Shown here: piece by piece, positions 1 through 6,796 of the stretch
Numbering within the stretch: position 1 is the first letter of the stretch
How the letters are laid out: the number at the start of each line of letters is the position of its first letter
Origin: UBA4416 sp044340865
GTDB taxonomy: Bacteria > Bacteroidota > Bacteroidia > B-17B0 > Aurantibacillaceae
Direction: 5' to 3'
Assembly (NCBI GenBank): GCA_044340865.1
Contig: JBIISW010000080.1
Location: 1-11,706 of the forward strand
DNA: 11,706 nucleotides
Program-made: the position numbers and the translations under genes
The notes under the pieces: generated by a model
The model's input: the letters and a program-made list of their open reading frames with translations, nothing else
Told to the model about the DNA's origin: nothing
Database searches by the model: none

Positions 1-1661
1 AAGTATCGTATGAATCACAATTACAAGAGTTAAGATCCAATACGTCTTATCAGCAAAATGGTATGCGTAGTGAGTTAGAATCAAAAATTTCGGAGCTTAC
101 AGCCTCATATGATGCCGCAAATCAAGAAACAGTAAGTGCTTATGAATTGCAAATTGCAACATTAACACAAGAATTTAATTTACAAATTGAAACATTAAAA
201 AGTAGTCATGAACTTTCAAGTTCTGAAGTAACAGATGCTTATGAATTAAAGATAAGTTCATTATTGAATCAACTTAATGAACAAAGAAGTGAATTGACGA
301 ATCATTACGAAAGTAGAATCTTAGAATTAACAACCACGTTTCAAGATGGAAAATTAAATTTCGAAAACGATTTGACAACCCGTTTAGATTCATTGCAAGC
401 AAGTTTTACTGAAAAGGAACAAAATCTTATTGAATCTCATCAACAAAGTTTGTCGGAGGTAATTTTAAACTCAGAAAACACCATTGAAAATTTAAAATCT
501 GAATACGAACTTAAATTATCTGATGCACTTTCAAATTCATCAACTCATCATTCAAAACTTACAGATGATTTAAGTTTATTAGTAACTGAAAATGAGCATT
601 TCAAAGAAAAGATTAAAGAAATGGTTTACCATATCGATAATCAGAATGCTCAAATAGAAAAATTTACCATCGATTTAGCATTTAAAACGGAAGAGTTAGT
701 CAATAAAATAGAAGAATTTAATTCTTTAGAATTAGAATTTTCTAATTACAAAGTTGAACAATCAACAAATTTTGATCAACAGCATCAAGCTCTTAACTCC
801 AAGTTGACAGATTTAGAAAGTTCATTGAATTCTAAAAATGCAGAATTAATTCACTTGAGCGAATTATTAAGTATTAAAAATGAATCTGAATTTCAAACGA
901 CACAAGCACTTGATTCACAAAAAATCGAATTTGAAAAATTATTAGCAGAAAACACGGTTTTGATTTCAGAAATAGATGCCGTTGCTGATAAATTAGAAAC
1001 GACAGAAGAAGAATTATCAATTTTGAAACAAGAATTATATTCGCTACAAACTAATTCGGAGATAAAAGCGAATGAATTAAAAGAGGTATTATCTTCAAAA
1101 AACTTTGAGATTACAAATTTATCTGCCAATAATTCGGCCTTAGAAACTGAAATTCAATTCTTGAAATCTGAATTAGAAGCAAAAAATAATGAATTAATAT
1201 CCATTCAATCAAATGTGGATATTAATTCTCAAGTTGAATCTGAAGTTTCTGTTTTACAAGCCTCTAAAAATGAGTTAGAAAATCACGTAAATCAGTTTCA
1301 GTTTACGATCGCTGAATTGAATAATCAAATTTTTCAATTATCAAATGTTGTTTCTTTAAAAGATTCTGAGCTTGATCAATTAAAACAAGTGAATAATAAA
1401 TTAGCGGATGATAGCATCCATTTGTTAAATGAACAAGAAGATTTGTCAAATCAACTTCTAAAAATGCATGAAACGATTTCTGGATTATCGCATCAAGTTG
1501 AATTTCAAGATGTTAACATATCTGAATTGGATAATCACAGAAAAAATGTTATTTTAGCAAACGGTTCAAGTAATGAAAACTCTGAAAAGACAATCATGAA
1601 GAAACAAATTAATGAGTTGGTACGTGAAATTGATAAATGTATAGCTCTGTTGAGTGCTTAA
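1..1661 (+). CDS. Long coiled-coil protein upstream of zapA, 5' end cut by window edge (ZapB-like C-terminal tail)
   Basis: The reading frame is open from base 3 to the TAA at 1659-1661, giving 552 visible residues. The ATG at 63 is therefore probably internal and the true start lies outside the window. The whole protein is rich in Glu, Lys, Asn, Ser and Leu, has almost no Pro or Gly, and shows no membrane segment or enzymatic motif, so it reads as a continuous coiled coil. Visible residues of about 3-178 follow an 11-residue grid (see the repeat entry); the remainder looks more heptad-like. After a short flexible Asn/Ser/Gly-containing break near the C-terminus comes a separate tail with the core LVREIDKCIALLS. 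From memory of the family, this tail is typical of the roughly 100-residue ZapB-like protein encoded before zapA in many Bacteroidota. The gene ends 21 bp before zapA, so a cell-division or septum-associated structural role is inferred, not shown. It could also be a cytoskeletal or filament-type coiled-coil protein. Confidence 0.85.
   Translation, partial: VSYESQLQELRSNTSYQQNGMRSELESKISELTASYDAANQETVSAYELQIATLTQEFNLQIETLKSSHELSSSEVTDAYELKISSLLNQLNEQRSELTNHYESRILELTTTFQDGKLNFENDLTTRLDSLQASFTEKEQNLIESHQQSLSEVILNSENTIENLKSEYELKLSDALSNSSTHHSKLTDDLSLLVTENEHFKEKIKEMVYHIDNQNAQIEKFTIDLAFKTEELVNKIEEFNSLELEFSNYKVEQSTNFDQQHQALNSKLTDLESSLNSKNAELIHLSELLSIKNESEFQTTQALDSQKIEFEKLLAENTVLISEIDAVADKLETTEEELSILKQELYSLQTNSEIKANELKEVLSSKNFEITNLSANNSALETEIQFLKSELEAKNNELISIQSNVDINSQVESEVSVLQASKNELENHVNQFQFTIAELNNQIFQLSNVVSLKDSELDQLKQVNNKLADDSIHLLNEQEDLSNQLLKMHETISGLSHQVEFQDVNISELDNHRKNVILANGSSNENSEKTIMKKQINELVREIDKCIALLSA
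9..536 (+). repeat. Degenerate 33-bp (11-residue, hendecad) tandem repeats inside the coiled-coil gene
   Basis: Counting codons from base 3, an aromatic residue or His falls every 11 residues. Codons for Tyr, Phe or His start at 9, 108, 141, 174, 207, 240, 306, 339, 405, 438 and 504, which is 11 of the 16 grid positions. The usual unit pattern is [Y/F/H]-E-x-x-[I/L]-x-x-L. The repeat is also visible in the DNA. CAAATTGCAACATTAA at 150-165 recurs at 183-198 with 15 of 16 bases identical, exactly 33 bases later. GCTTATGAATT at 138-148 recurs at 237-247, which is 99 bases or three units later. This suggests growth of the gene by tandem duplication of an 11-residue unit. Confidence 0.75.
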
Positions 1662-1678
1662 AAAAAAGTGTAGCTTTG
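1650..1678 (+). promoter_or_regulatory. Candidate Bacteroidota-type promoter for zapA
   Basis: TTG at 1650-1652 is followed after 18 bases by TAGCTTTG at 1671-1678. This fits the known Bacteroidota primary-sigma pattern TTG-N17..20-TAnnTTTG without a mismatch in the -7 box. The -33 part overlaps the last codons of the coiled-coil gene. A start site at the usual distance would fall close to the zapA ATG at 1683, implying a very short or absent 5' leader. This is sequence matching only; the gene may also be transcribed by read-through from upstream. Confidence 0.45.
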
Positions 1679-1682
1679 TTTA

Positions 1683-1994
1683 ATGAGCGATGTTAGTTTA
1701 AAAGTAGAAATAGCTGATGGATTTTATTCATTAAAGTTAAAGGCTGAAGACGCATCGAGTGTTAAACAAGTAGTTGAGATAATTAATAATAAAATTTCAG
1801 ATTTTGAGAAAAAATTTGGAGTGAAGGATAAAAAAGATGTGTTGGCAATGGTTTCGCTTCAATATATTAGCGAATTAATGAAAGAAAAAAACACAGCTGA
1901 AAAAGAGTTAAGCACTCTAAAGTTAGTATTTGAGGATGTAAAAGAACAATTGGTTCAGCATAAAGAAAATATTAGAAGAACAACAGGGCAATAA
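1683..1994 (+). CDS. zapA: Cell division protein ZapA
   Basis: This 103-residue protein matches the small ZapA family in length and layout. A short N-terminal beta-rich head (about residues 1-35, beginning with SLKVEIADGFYSLKL) is followed by a helix carrying the family-like stretch VLAMVSLQYISELM (about 57-70) and a C-terminal coiled coil to the end. ZapA proteins form dimers and tetramers that cross-link FtsZ filaments at the division ring in the cytoplasm. The ATG at 1683 is the first in frame and keeps the head intact. The gene lies 21 bp after the coiled-coil gene, has a candidate promoter directly before it and a terminator after it. The next gene is rny, a zapA-rny neighbourhood that is common in Bacteroidota. 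The assignment is firm at family level, although ZapA sequences are short and divergent. Confidence 0.9.
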   Translation: MSDVSLKVEIADGFYSLKLKAEDASSVKQVVEIINNKISDFEKKFGVKDKKDVLAMVSLQYISELMKEKNTAEKELSTLKLVFEDVKEQLVQHKENIRRTTGQ

Positions 1995-2023
1995 ATTTTT
2001 AGTCTTTAAAAAAAGAACAATGG

Positions 2024-2070
2024 ACGTACAGCTAAATTGAAGCGATTCAATTGTAGATGTACGTTTTTTT
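2024..2070 (+). terminator. Intrinsic terminator after zapA, GCGA (GNRA) loop
   Basis: ACGTACA at 2024-2030 pairs with TGTACGT at 2058-2064. CTA at 2032-2034 pairs with TAG at 2054-2056, and AATTGAA at 2035-2041 pairs with TTCAATT at 2046-2052. The loop is GCGA at 2042-2045. G2031/A2057 is a mismatch and G2053 is a bulge, so the stem has about 17 pairs. A run of seven T (2064-2070) follows at once and an A-rich stretch precedes, as in intrinsic terminators. It separates zapA from rny. The hairpin is longer than a minimal terminator, so a small stable RNA end is possible. Confidence 0.75.
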
Positions 2071-2083
2071 ATAACTATATTTT

Positions 2084-2112
2084 TTGGATAGTTGCCTCAA
2101 AGTATATAGTTC
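2084..2112 (+). promoter_or_regulatory. Weak candidate promoter for rny
   Basis: TTG at 2084-2086 (within TTTTTTGG) is followed after 18 bases by TATAGTTC at 2105-2112, which matches six of eight bases of TAnnTTTG when the two free positions are counted. The position is sensible: it lies after the zapA terminator and about 35 bases before the rny ATG. The -7 box is poor, so this is only the best candidate in a region that must contain a promoter if the terminator works. Confidence 0.3.
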
Positions 2113-2147
2113 CGATAGTAATAACAAAGCGCAACAAAAAAAACACC

Positions 2148-3692
2148 ATGATAGAAATAATAATAATAGCCGGATCGCTTATAGCGGGAGTTGTGGCAGG
2201 ATTTGTAATCGCCAACTCTAAATTAAATAAAGGTAGCATTAAAGAGAAAGAAAATTTAATTAAGGAAGTTGAATTAAAAGCAGAAAGCTTTAAGCAAGAA
2301 AAAATACTTCAAGCAAAAGAAAAGTTTTTACAGCTAAAAGCCGAACATGACAAAGCGGTAAATGAAAGAAATCAGCAATTAGTAGTTTTAGAGAACAAAG
2401 CAAAGCAGCGTGAAAGCGAATTGTCTAAAAAAATAGAAGAAGCTACTAAAAAGGATAAAGAAGTTGAAGGTCAAAAAACACAGCTCGCTACTCAGGTTGA
2501 TTTATATAAAAAGAAAAGTGAAGAAATTGAAAAATCTCACCGTAAACAAGTAGAACTTTTAGAAAAAGTTTCTGGACTTAGCGCCGAAGAAGCAAAATCT
2601 CAGTTGATTGAAAGTGTTAAAGCCGAAGCTAAAACAGATGCCATGGCGTTTATTAAAGACACCATGGATGAAGCTAAGATTAATGCTAATAAAGAAGCTA
2701 AGAAAATCATTATTCAATCCATACAACGTTTAGCAACTGAAACAGCTATAGAAAATTCAGTAACTGTGTTTCATATTGAAAGCGATGAAATTAAGGGACG
2801 AATCATTGGTCGTGAAGGTCGTAACATTCGTGCTTTAGAGGCTGCAACTGGTGTTGAAGTTATTGTAGATGATACACCTGATGCTATTACACTATCTTGT
2901 TTTGATTCTATCAGAAGAGAAATTTGTCGTTTATCATTACATCAATTAGTTACAGATGGTCGTATTCATCCAGCTCGTATCGAAGAGATTGTTGAGAAGA
3001 CTAAAAAAATGATTGATGATGAAATTGTTGAAACAGGTAAACGTACTTGTATCGACTTAGGTATACATGGCTTACATCCAGAATTAATCCGTATGGTTGG
3101 TCGTATGAAATACCGTTCATCATACGGACAAAACTTATTACAGCACAGTAGAGAAGTTGCTAATTTGTGTGCGATTATGGCCAGTGAAATGGGTTTAAAT
3201 CCTAAGGTTGCTAAACGTGCAGGTTTATTACATGATATTGGAAAGGTGCCTGATGAGGAACCTGAATTACCACATGCATTATTAGGTATGAAATTAGCTG
3301 AGAAGTTTAAAGAAAAACCTGAAGTTTGTAACGCCATTGGTGCACATCACGATGAGATTGAAATGTTAACATTGTATGCTCCAATTGTTCAAGTGTGTGA
3401 TGCTATTAGCGGTGCTCGTCCTGGCGCACGTCGCGAGGTTGCGGAGCAATACATGAAACGTTTAAAAGATTTAGAAGCTTTAGCTTTAGGTTATGATGGT
3501 GTAGAGAAAACATACGCCATTCAAGCTGGAAGAGAAGTTCGTGTATTAGTATCAGCAGATAAAGTTGATGATAAACAATCAGAACAGTTAGCGTTTGATA
3601 TTTCTCAAAAAATTCAAACTGAAATGACTTATCCAGGACAAGTTAAAGTTACGGTGATCAGAGAAGTAAGAGCAACAGCATACGCTAAATAA
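2148..3692 (+). CDS. rny: Ribonuclease Y
   Basis: This 514-residue protein has the full RNase Y layout. An N-terminal membrane anchor (about residues 1-23, Ile/Ala/Val/Gly-rich) is followed by a long Lys/Glu coiled coil (about 25-190). A KH RNA-binding domain (about 205-266) contains the GREGRN loop at 221-226. An HD-type phosphohydrolase domain follows, with H333, the HD pair H362-D363, the His pair at 400-401 and D418 as likely metal ligands. RNase Y is a membrane-bound endoribonuclease that starts mRNA decay. The start was set at the ATG at 2148 because it begins directly with the anchor and follows an A-rich leader. The frame stays open upstream to a TTG at 2037, but that lies inside the zapA terminator hairpin and adds 37 residues not expected in the family. 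The gene is probably its own transcription unit, with terminators on both sides. Confidence 0.96.
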   Translation: MIEIIIIAGSLIAGVVAGFVIANSKLNKGSIKEKENLIKEVELKAESFKQEKILQAKEKFLQLKAEHDKAVNERNQQLVVLENKAKQRESELSKKIEEATKKDKEVEGQKTQLATQVDLYKKKSEEIEKSHRKQVELLEKVSGLSAEEAKSQLIESVKAEAKTDAMAFIKDTMDEAKINANKEAKKIIIQSIQRLATETAIENSVTVFHIESDEIKGRIIGREGRNIRALEAATGVEVIVDDTPDAITLSCFDSIRREICRLSLHQLVTDGRIHPARIEEIVEKTKKMIDDEIVETGKRTCIDLGIHGLHPELIRMVGRMKYRSSYGQNLLQHSREVANLCAIMASEMGLNPKVAKRAGLLHDIGKVPDEEPELPHALLGMKLAEKFKEKPEVCNAIGAHHDEIEMLTLYAPIVQVCDAISGARPGARREVAEQYMKRLKDLEALALGYDGVEKTYAIQAGREVRVLVSADKVDDKQSEQLAFDISQKIQTEMTYPGQVKVTVIREVRATAYAK

Positions 3693-3710
3693 AACCATAT
3701 AAATAAAATT

Positions 3711-3739
3711 AAGAAGGCGGTATTTAACCGCCTTTTTTT
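3711..3739 (+). terminator. Intrinsic terminator after rny, possibly bidirectional
   Basis: AAGAAGGCGGT at 3711-3721 pairs with ACCGCCTTTTT at 3727-3737 around the loop ATTTA, including one G-T pair. Seven T (3733-3739) complete it. It lies 18 bases after the rny stop and 23 bases beyond the end of the convergent idi gene. Read on the minus strand, the GC stem is followed by a T-rich but interrupted tract (TTCTTAATTTTATTT), so it may also stop the carotenoid operon. Confidence 0.9.
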
Positions 3740-3762
3740 GTTTTATATAGTTTGTCTTGTAA

Positions 3763-4272
3763 CTAAACAATATTTTTTTGAATCGCTATTTTAAACCAAG
3801 TGGTATAATGTGTTGGATGTAATGCGATTTCATTTTTTATTTCTGAAACAGATTGCCATTTATACGATTCAACTTCACTTGTATTTATTTTTGGCATGGA
3901 GGCTGATTTTCCAATTAATATGTAATCTAACTCATGTTCAATTAATCCATTTTCAAACTCACTTTTATAAGTAAAATGACTGACGATTTTTAAATCACAA
4001 ACCATTCCCATTTCTTCAAATAAACGTCGGTTGGCGGCGTCTATAATCGTTTCGTTTGGACGAGGATGCGAGCAGCAAGTGTTTGTCCATAAGCCACCGC
4101 TATGGTATTTATTTATAGCTCTTTGTTGTAAAAGTAATTCGTTTTTATCATTAAATATAAAAACTGAAAAAGCTCTGTGTAATTTACCTTCCTCGTGAGC
4201 TTTAAGTTTTTCCATAACTCCGGTCTCATTATCTTGTTCATCAACAAGTATAACGTATTCTTGCTGCATCAT
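3763..4272 (-). CDS. idi: Isopentenyl-diphosphate delta-isomerase, type I (Nudix fold)
   Basis: This 169-residue protein interconverts isopentenyl and dimethylallyl diphosphate in the cytoplasm, supplying the starter unit for prenyl chains. The type I signature is clear. WTNTCCSHP at 62-70 aligns with the E. coli WTNSVCGHP segment and places the catalytic Cys at C67. H26 and H32 match the metal-binding His pair. E112 and E114 in the EHE motif match the catalytic and metal Glu residues. A Nudix-like helix with RRLFEEMG lies at 82-89. The length is normal for a short bacterial Idi. It is the last gene of the crtI-crtB-idi unit. Its ATG follows the crtB TAA after a single base, which suggests translational coupling. 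A second ATG follows directly (MM), so the exact start could be one codon later. Confidence 0.95.
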   Translation of the reverse strand: MMQQEYVILVDEQDNETGVMEKLKAHEEGKLHRAFSVFIFNDKNELLLQQRAINKYHSGGLWTNTCCSHPRPNETIIDAANRRLFEEMGMVCDLKIVSHFTYKSEFENGLIEHELDYILIGKSASMPKINTSEVESYKWQSVSEIKNEIALHPTHYTTWFKIAIQKNIV

Positions 4273-4273
4273 T

Positions 4274-5110
4274 TTAAATTAAATTAAATTTATGTCTAAT
4301 GCAAGAACTCGCAAGAAGCATTATTTTTTGAGAATCACTTATTCTAATTCGTTTTTCTAAAATTTCAGAAGGATGAACATGCTTTATTTTATTAAATAAC
4401 TTATAATAATAAATATAGGCTATATAAACACCAATTCTTGAATCTTTTGGTAATCGTTTTATGCCTTCTAGTCCTTTGATAAAATCTAATTCAATATCAG
4501 CTTCTAGTTCCTTTTTTGTTTCAACAGTTAGTTCGGATACATCTATATCTGGAAAATAAATTCTTCCCATTCCAGCAAAATCAGCGTTGATATCACGTAA
4601 GAAATTAATTTTTTGAAAAGCAGATCCTAATGCCATCGCATAAGGTTTTAAGTTTGTATAAACAGCATCGTCTCCTTTTACAAACACTCTCAAACACATG
4701 AGTCCCACAACTTCAGCACTTCCTAAAATATATTCTTTGTAGCTCGCTGAGTCGTGAGATTTTTTTTCTAAATCCATTTCCATACTTTTTAGAAATGTAT
4801 CTATTAATGTGTGATCGATTTTATAAGTATTTACTACTGATTGAAAACTATTGAGAATTGGATTTAAACTTATCCCGCGTTCTATAGCTCTATAGGTTTC
4901 AGTTTTAAATTCATCCAGTAATTCTTTCTTATTATAATCATGGAACGAATCAACAATTTCATCAGCAAACCTTACAAAACCATAAATGCTATAGATAGGA
5001 TTTCTAAAATCTTTATGCAAGAAACTGATGCCCAACGAAAACGAAGTGCTATAGCTCTTAGTGACCATTTTACAGGCTTTTAAGCTAATATTATCAAATA
5101 AGTGTTTCAT
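4274..5110 (-). CDS. crtB: Phytoene synthase (15-cis-phytoene synthase)
   Basis: This 278-residue protein belongs to the squalene/phytoene synthase family and is predicted to join two geranylgeranyl diphosphate molecules into phytoene, the first committed carotenoid step. Both Asp-rich Mg-diphosphate sites are visible: DEIVD at residues 50-54 and DINAD at 173-177, the latter inside QKINFLRDINADF. GRIYFP at 182-187 and an N-terminal KSYSTSFS segment (18-25) are also typical. The length is usual for bacterial CrtB. It starts 48 bp after the crtI stop and ends one base before idi. Squalene or diapophytoene synthases share the fold, but the direct pairing with crtI favours phytoene synthase. Exact prenyl chain length cannot be read from the sequence. 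Confidence 0.93.
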   Translation of the reverse strand: MKHLFDNISLKACKMVTKSYSTSFSLGISFLHKDFRNPIYSIYGFVRFADEIVDSFHDYNKKELLDEFKTETYRAIERGISLNPILNSFQSVVNTYKIDHTLIDTFLKSMEMDLEKKSHDSASYKEYILGSAEVVGLMCLRVFVKGDDAVYTNLKPYAMALGSAFQKINFLRDINADFAGMGRIYFPDIDVSELTVETKKELEADIELDFIKGLEGIKRLPKDSRIGVYIAYIYYYKLFNKIKHVHPSEILEKRIRISDSQKIMLLASSCIRHKFNLI

Positions 5111-5158
5111 TGTGACTAAGATAATAAAAAATCATTGTAGTATAAAAACAATCAATTC

Positions 5159-6625
5159 TTATTTTTGTTTAAACACTTGCATAGCAACCAATTTACCAGA
5201 AATTAGACATGGAGGAACGCCTGGTCCAGGAACGGTTAATTGCCCGGTATAAAATAAATTTTTCACTTTTTTATTAATGAGTTTTGGTTTTAAAATAGCC
5301 GTTTGACTTAATGTATTGGCTAAGCCATAAGCATTGCCTTTAAATGAATTATAATCTTTAATAAAGTCGCTTGTTGCAAAATCTCTTCTTAAAATAATAT
5401 TATGCTTAATTGAAACGCCTAATTGTTTTTCAATTCTGTTTATAACCATATCAAAATAACGATCATTGGTTTTCTTATCATCTTTTAAATTTGGTGCAAT
5501 CGGAATTAATACCATTAAATTTTCGCAATCTTTTGGAGCAACGGTCAAATCAGTTTGTGAAGTACAACTTAAATAAATTAAAGGATTTGTTGGCCATTTA
5601 GGATCGGTGTAAATTTCTTGGGCATGCAAATCAAAATCCTCATCAAAAAATAATGTATGGTGAAGTAATTTCGGTAATTTTTTATTTACCCCAATATAAA
5701 AAATTAAGCTTGATGGAGCTAATTTTCTTGATTCCCAGTAGCTTTCGGAATAATTTCTATACACTTTATCGAGTAATTTCTGTTCGGTAAAATGATAATC
5801 AGCACTAGAGATTAATACATCACATTTAAATTCAGATGTATTCGTGGATACGCTTTTTGCTATATTATGTTCAACATTTATTTTAGAAACATCTACATTG
5901 AGTTCAAATTTCACGCCTAATTCAACGGCTAATTGATGCATAGCATTTACAACACTAATCATTCCGCCTTTAGGATACCATGTGCCACCAACCATGTCTG
6001 AATAATTCATAAGACTATATAAGGCTGGTGTATTTTTGGGTAACGCACCCAAGAATAAAACGGGGAATTCGAGCAACTGAATTAATTTTGGATTCGTAAA
6101 TGATTTACGAATGTGAGAAGCGATTGAATTGAAAACATCCAATTTAAAAATACCTCTAAAAAAACGCATATTTAAAAATTCGGTTAACGATAAGCCTGGT
6201 TTATAAACCAAATCGTGCATACCAATTTTATATTTGTATTCTGCCTCTTTCAAAAATTGTTTCAATTTTGCGGCACTTCCAGCTTCAATATTTTCAAACA
6301 TGGCATACAGTTCATCAATATTACTTGGAATATCTAAAGGACCGTCTTTATATATAATTCTGTATGATGGCGATAATCTTTCTAATTCATAATAGTCTGA
6401 AACTTTTTTTCCGAAGTCAGCAAAAAATTTATCAAAAATATCAGGCATCCAATACCAACTTGGACCCATATCATAGGTAAATCCATCACTTTTAAATTGC
6501 CTTGCTCTTCCACCAATACTTGCATGTTTTTCTAAAACAGTAACATCGCAACCTTGCTGTGCCAGGTAACATGCGGCCGATAAGCCTGAGAAACCAGAAC
6601 CAATAATTATAACTTTCTTTGACAT
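5159..6625 (-). CDS. crtI: Phytoene desaturase (CrtI-type FAD-dependent oxidoreductase)
   Basis: This 488-residue protein is predicted to introduce the double bonds that turn phytoene into lycopene. The N-terminal dinucleotide-binding fold is intact: GSGFSG at residues 9-14, E32 at the end of the second strand, and GGRA at 38-41. The middle contains the CrtI-like stretch GGTWYPKGGM. The C-terminus carries the family FAD signature NLFYTGQLTVPGPGVP (about 456-471) followed by SGKLVA. The length is normal. It is the first gene of the crtI-crtB-idi unit, and the ATG at 6623-6625 directly precedes the Rossmann strand. A short AT-rich inverted repeat, TATAA-N5-TTATA, sits just upstream but may be chance. 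Related enzymes (diapophytoene desaturase, CrtD, CrtN) share these motifs, so the exact number of desaturation steps is inferred from the crtB neighbour. Confidence 0.94.
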   Translation of the reverse strand: MSKKVIIIGSGFSGLSAACYLAQQGCDVTVLEKHASIGGRARQFKSDGFTYDMGPSWYWMPDIFDKFFADFGKKVSDYYELERLSPSYRIIYKDGPLDIPSNIDELYAMFENIEAGSAAKLKQFLKEAEYKYKIGMHDLVYKPGLSLTEFLNMRFFRGIFKLDVFNSIASHIRKSFTNPKLIQLLEFPVLFLGALPKNTPALYSLMNYSDMVGGTWYPKGGMISVVNAMHQLAVELGVKFELNVDVSKINVEHNIAKSVSTNTSEFKCDVLISSADYHFTEQKLLDKVYRNYSESYWESRKLAPSSLIFYIGVNKKLPKLLHHTLFFDEDFDLHAQEIYTDPKWPTNPLIYLSCTSQTDLTVAPKDCENLMVLIPIAPNLKDDKKTNDRYFDMVINRIEKQLGVSIKHNIILRRDFATSDFIKDYNSFKGNAYGLANTLSQTAILKPKLINKKVKNLFYTGQLTVPGPGVPPCLISGKLVAMQVFKQK

Positions 6626-6796
6626 AATATTATAACAGTTTTATAGTAAAAAGGTTTATTTTTGATTGAAGAAATTAAATTTTAGTTGTGCATTTAAAAA
6701 TTAAAAATTTAAACTTTGAAGTTACATTTAACAGCTTCATATATTAATTACAAGAAAATAATTGGTAAGTTAGAAATTATATTGTTTGCTATCAAA
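6626..6796. other. AT-rich intergenic region between MBL hydrolase and crtI
   Basis: These 171 bases must hold the end of the MBL transcript and the promoter of the carotenoid operon, both on the minus strand. I find no good TAnnTTTG box on that strand. One imperfect hairpin is visible: TGAA 6717-6720 and GTTA 6721-6724 pair with TAAC 6729-6732 and TTCA 6736-6739, with a three-base bulge and loop CATT. On the minus strand it is followed by a T-rich stretch broken by A runs, so it may be a weak terminator of the MBL gene. Confidence 0.4.

Noticed and set aside
63..65. ATG at 63 as the start of the coiled-coil protein
   Set aside because: The frame stays open to the window edge and the 20 upstream codons have the same composition and repeat phase (Tyr at the grid position at base 9).
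893..1129. 78-residue minus-strand reading frame inside the coiled-coil gene
   Set aside because: It is a shadow of the coding strand; the composition is explained by the reverse complement of Glu/Asn/Leu-rich codons, and there is no family resemblance.
2037..2147. N-terminal extension of RNase Y from a TTG start (37 extra residues)
   Set aside because: The TTG lies within the zapA terminator hairpin, the extension is Cys/Phe/Lys-rich noise, and the family normally begins at the membrane anchor encoded from 2148.
1995..2147. 6S RNA or similar structured RNA between zapA and rny
   Set aside because: The gap is only 153 bp, the sole strong structure is a local hairpin with a T run ending at 2070, and there is no long closing stem with a central bubble. 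A covariance-model search would settle it.
2966..3337. 123-residue minus-strand reading frame inside rny
   Set aside because: It overlaps the conserved HD region of RNase Y in antisense, with no recognisable domain.
5061..5252. 63-residue plus-strand reading frame across the crtI/crtB junction
   Set aside because: It is antisense to the ends of two well-supported genes, including the conserved crtI C-terminus; the sequence is unlike any family.
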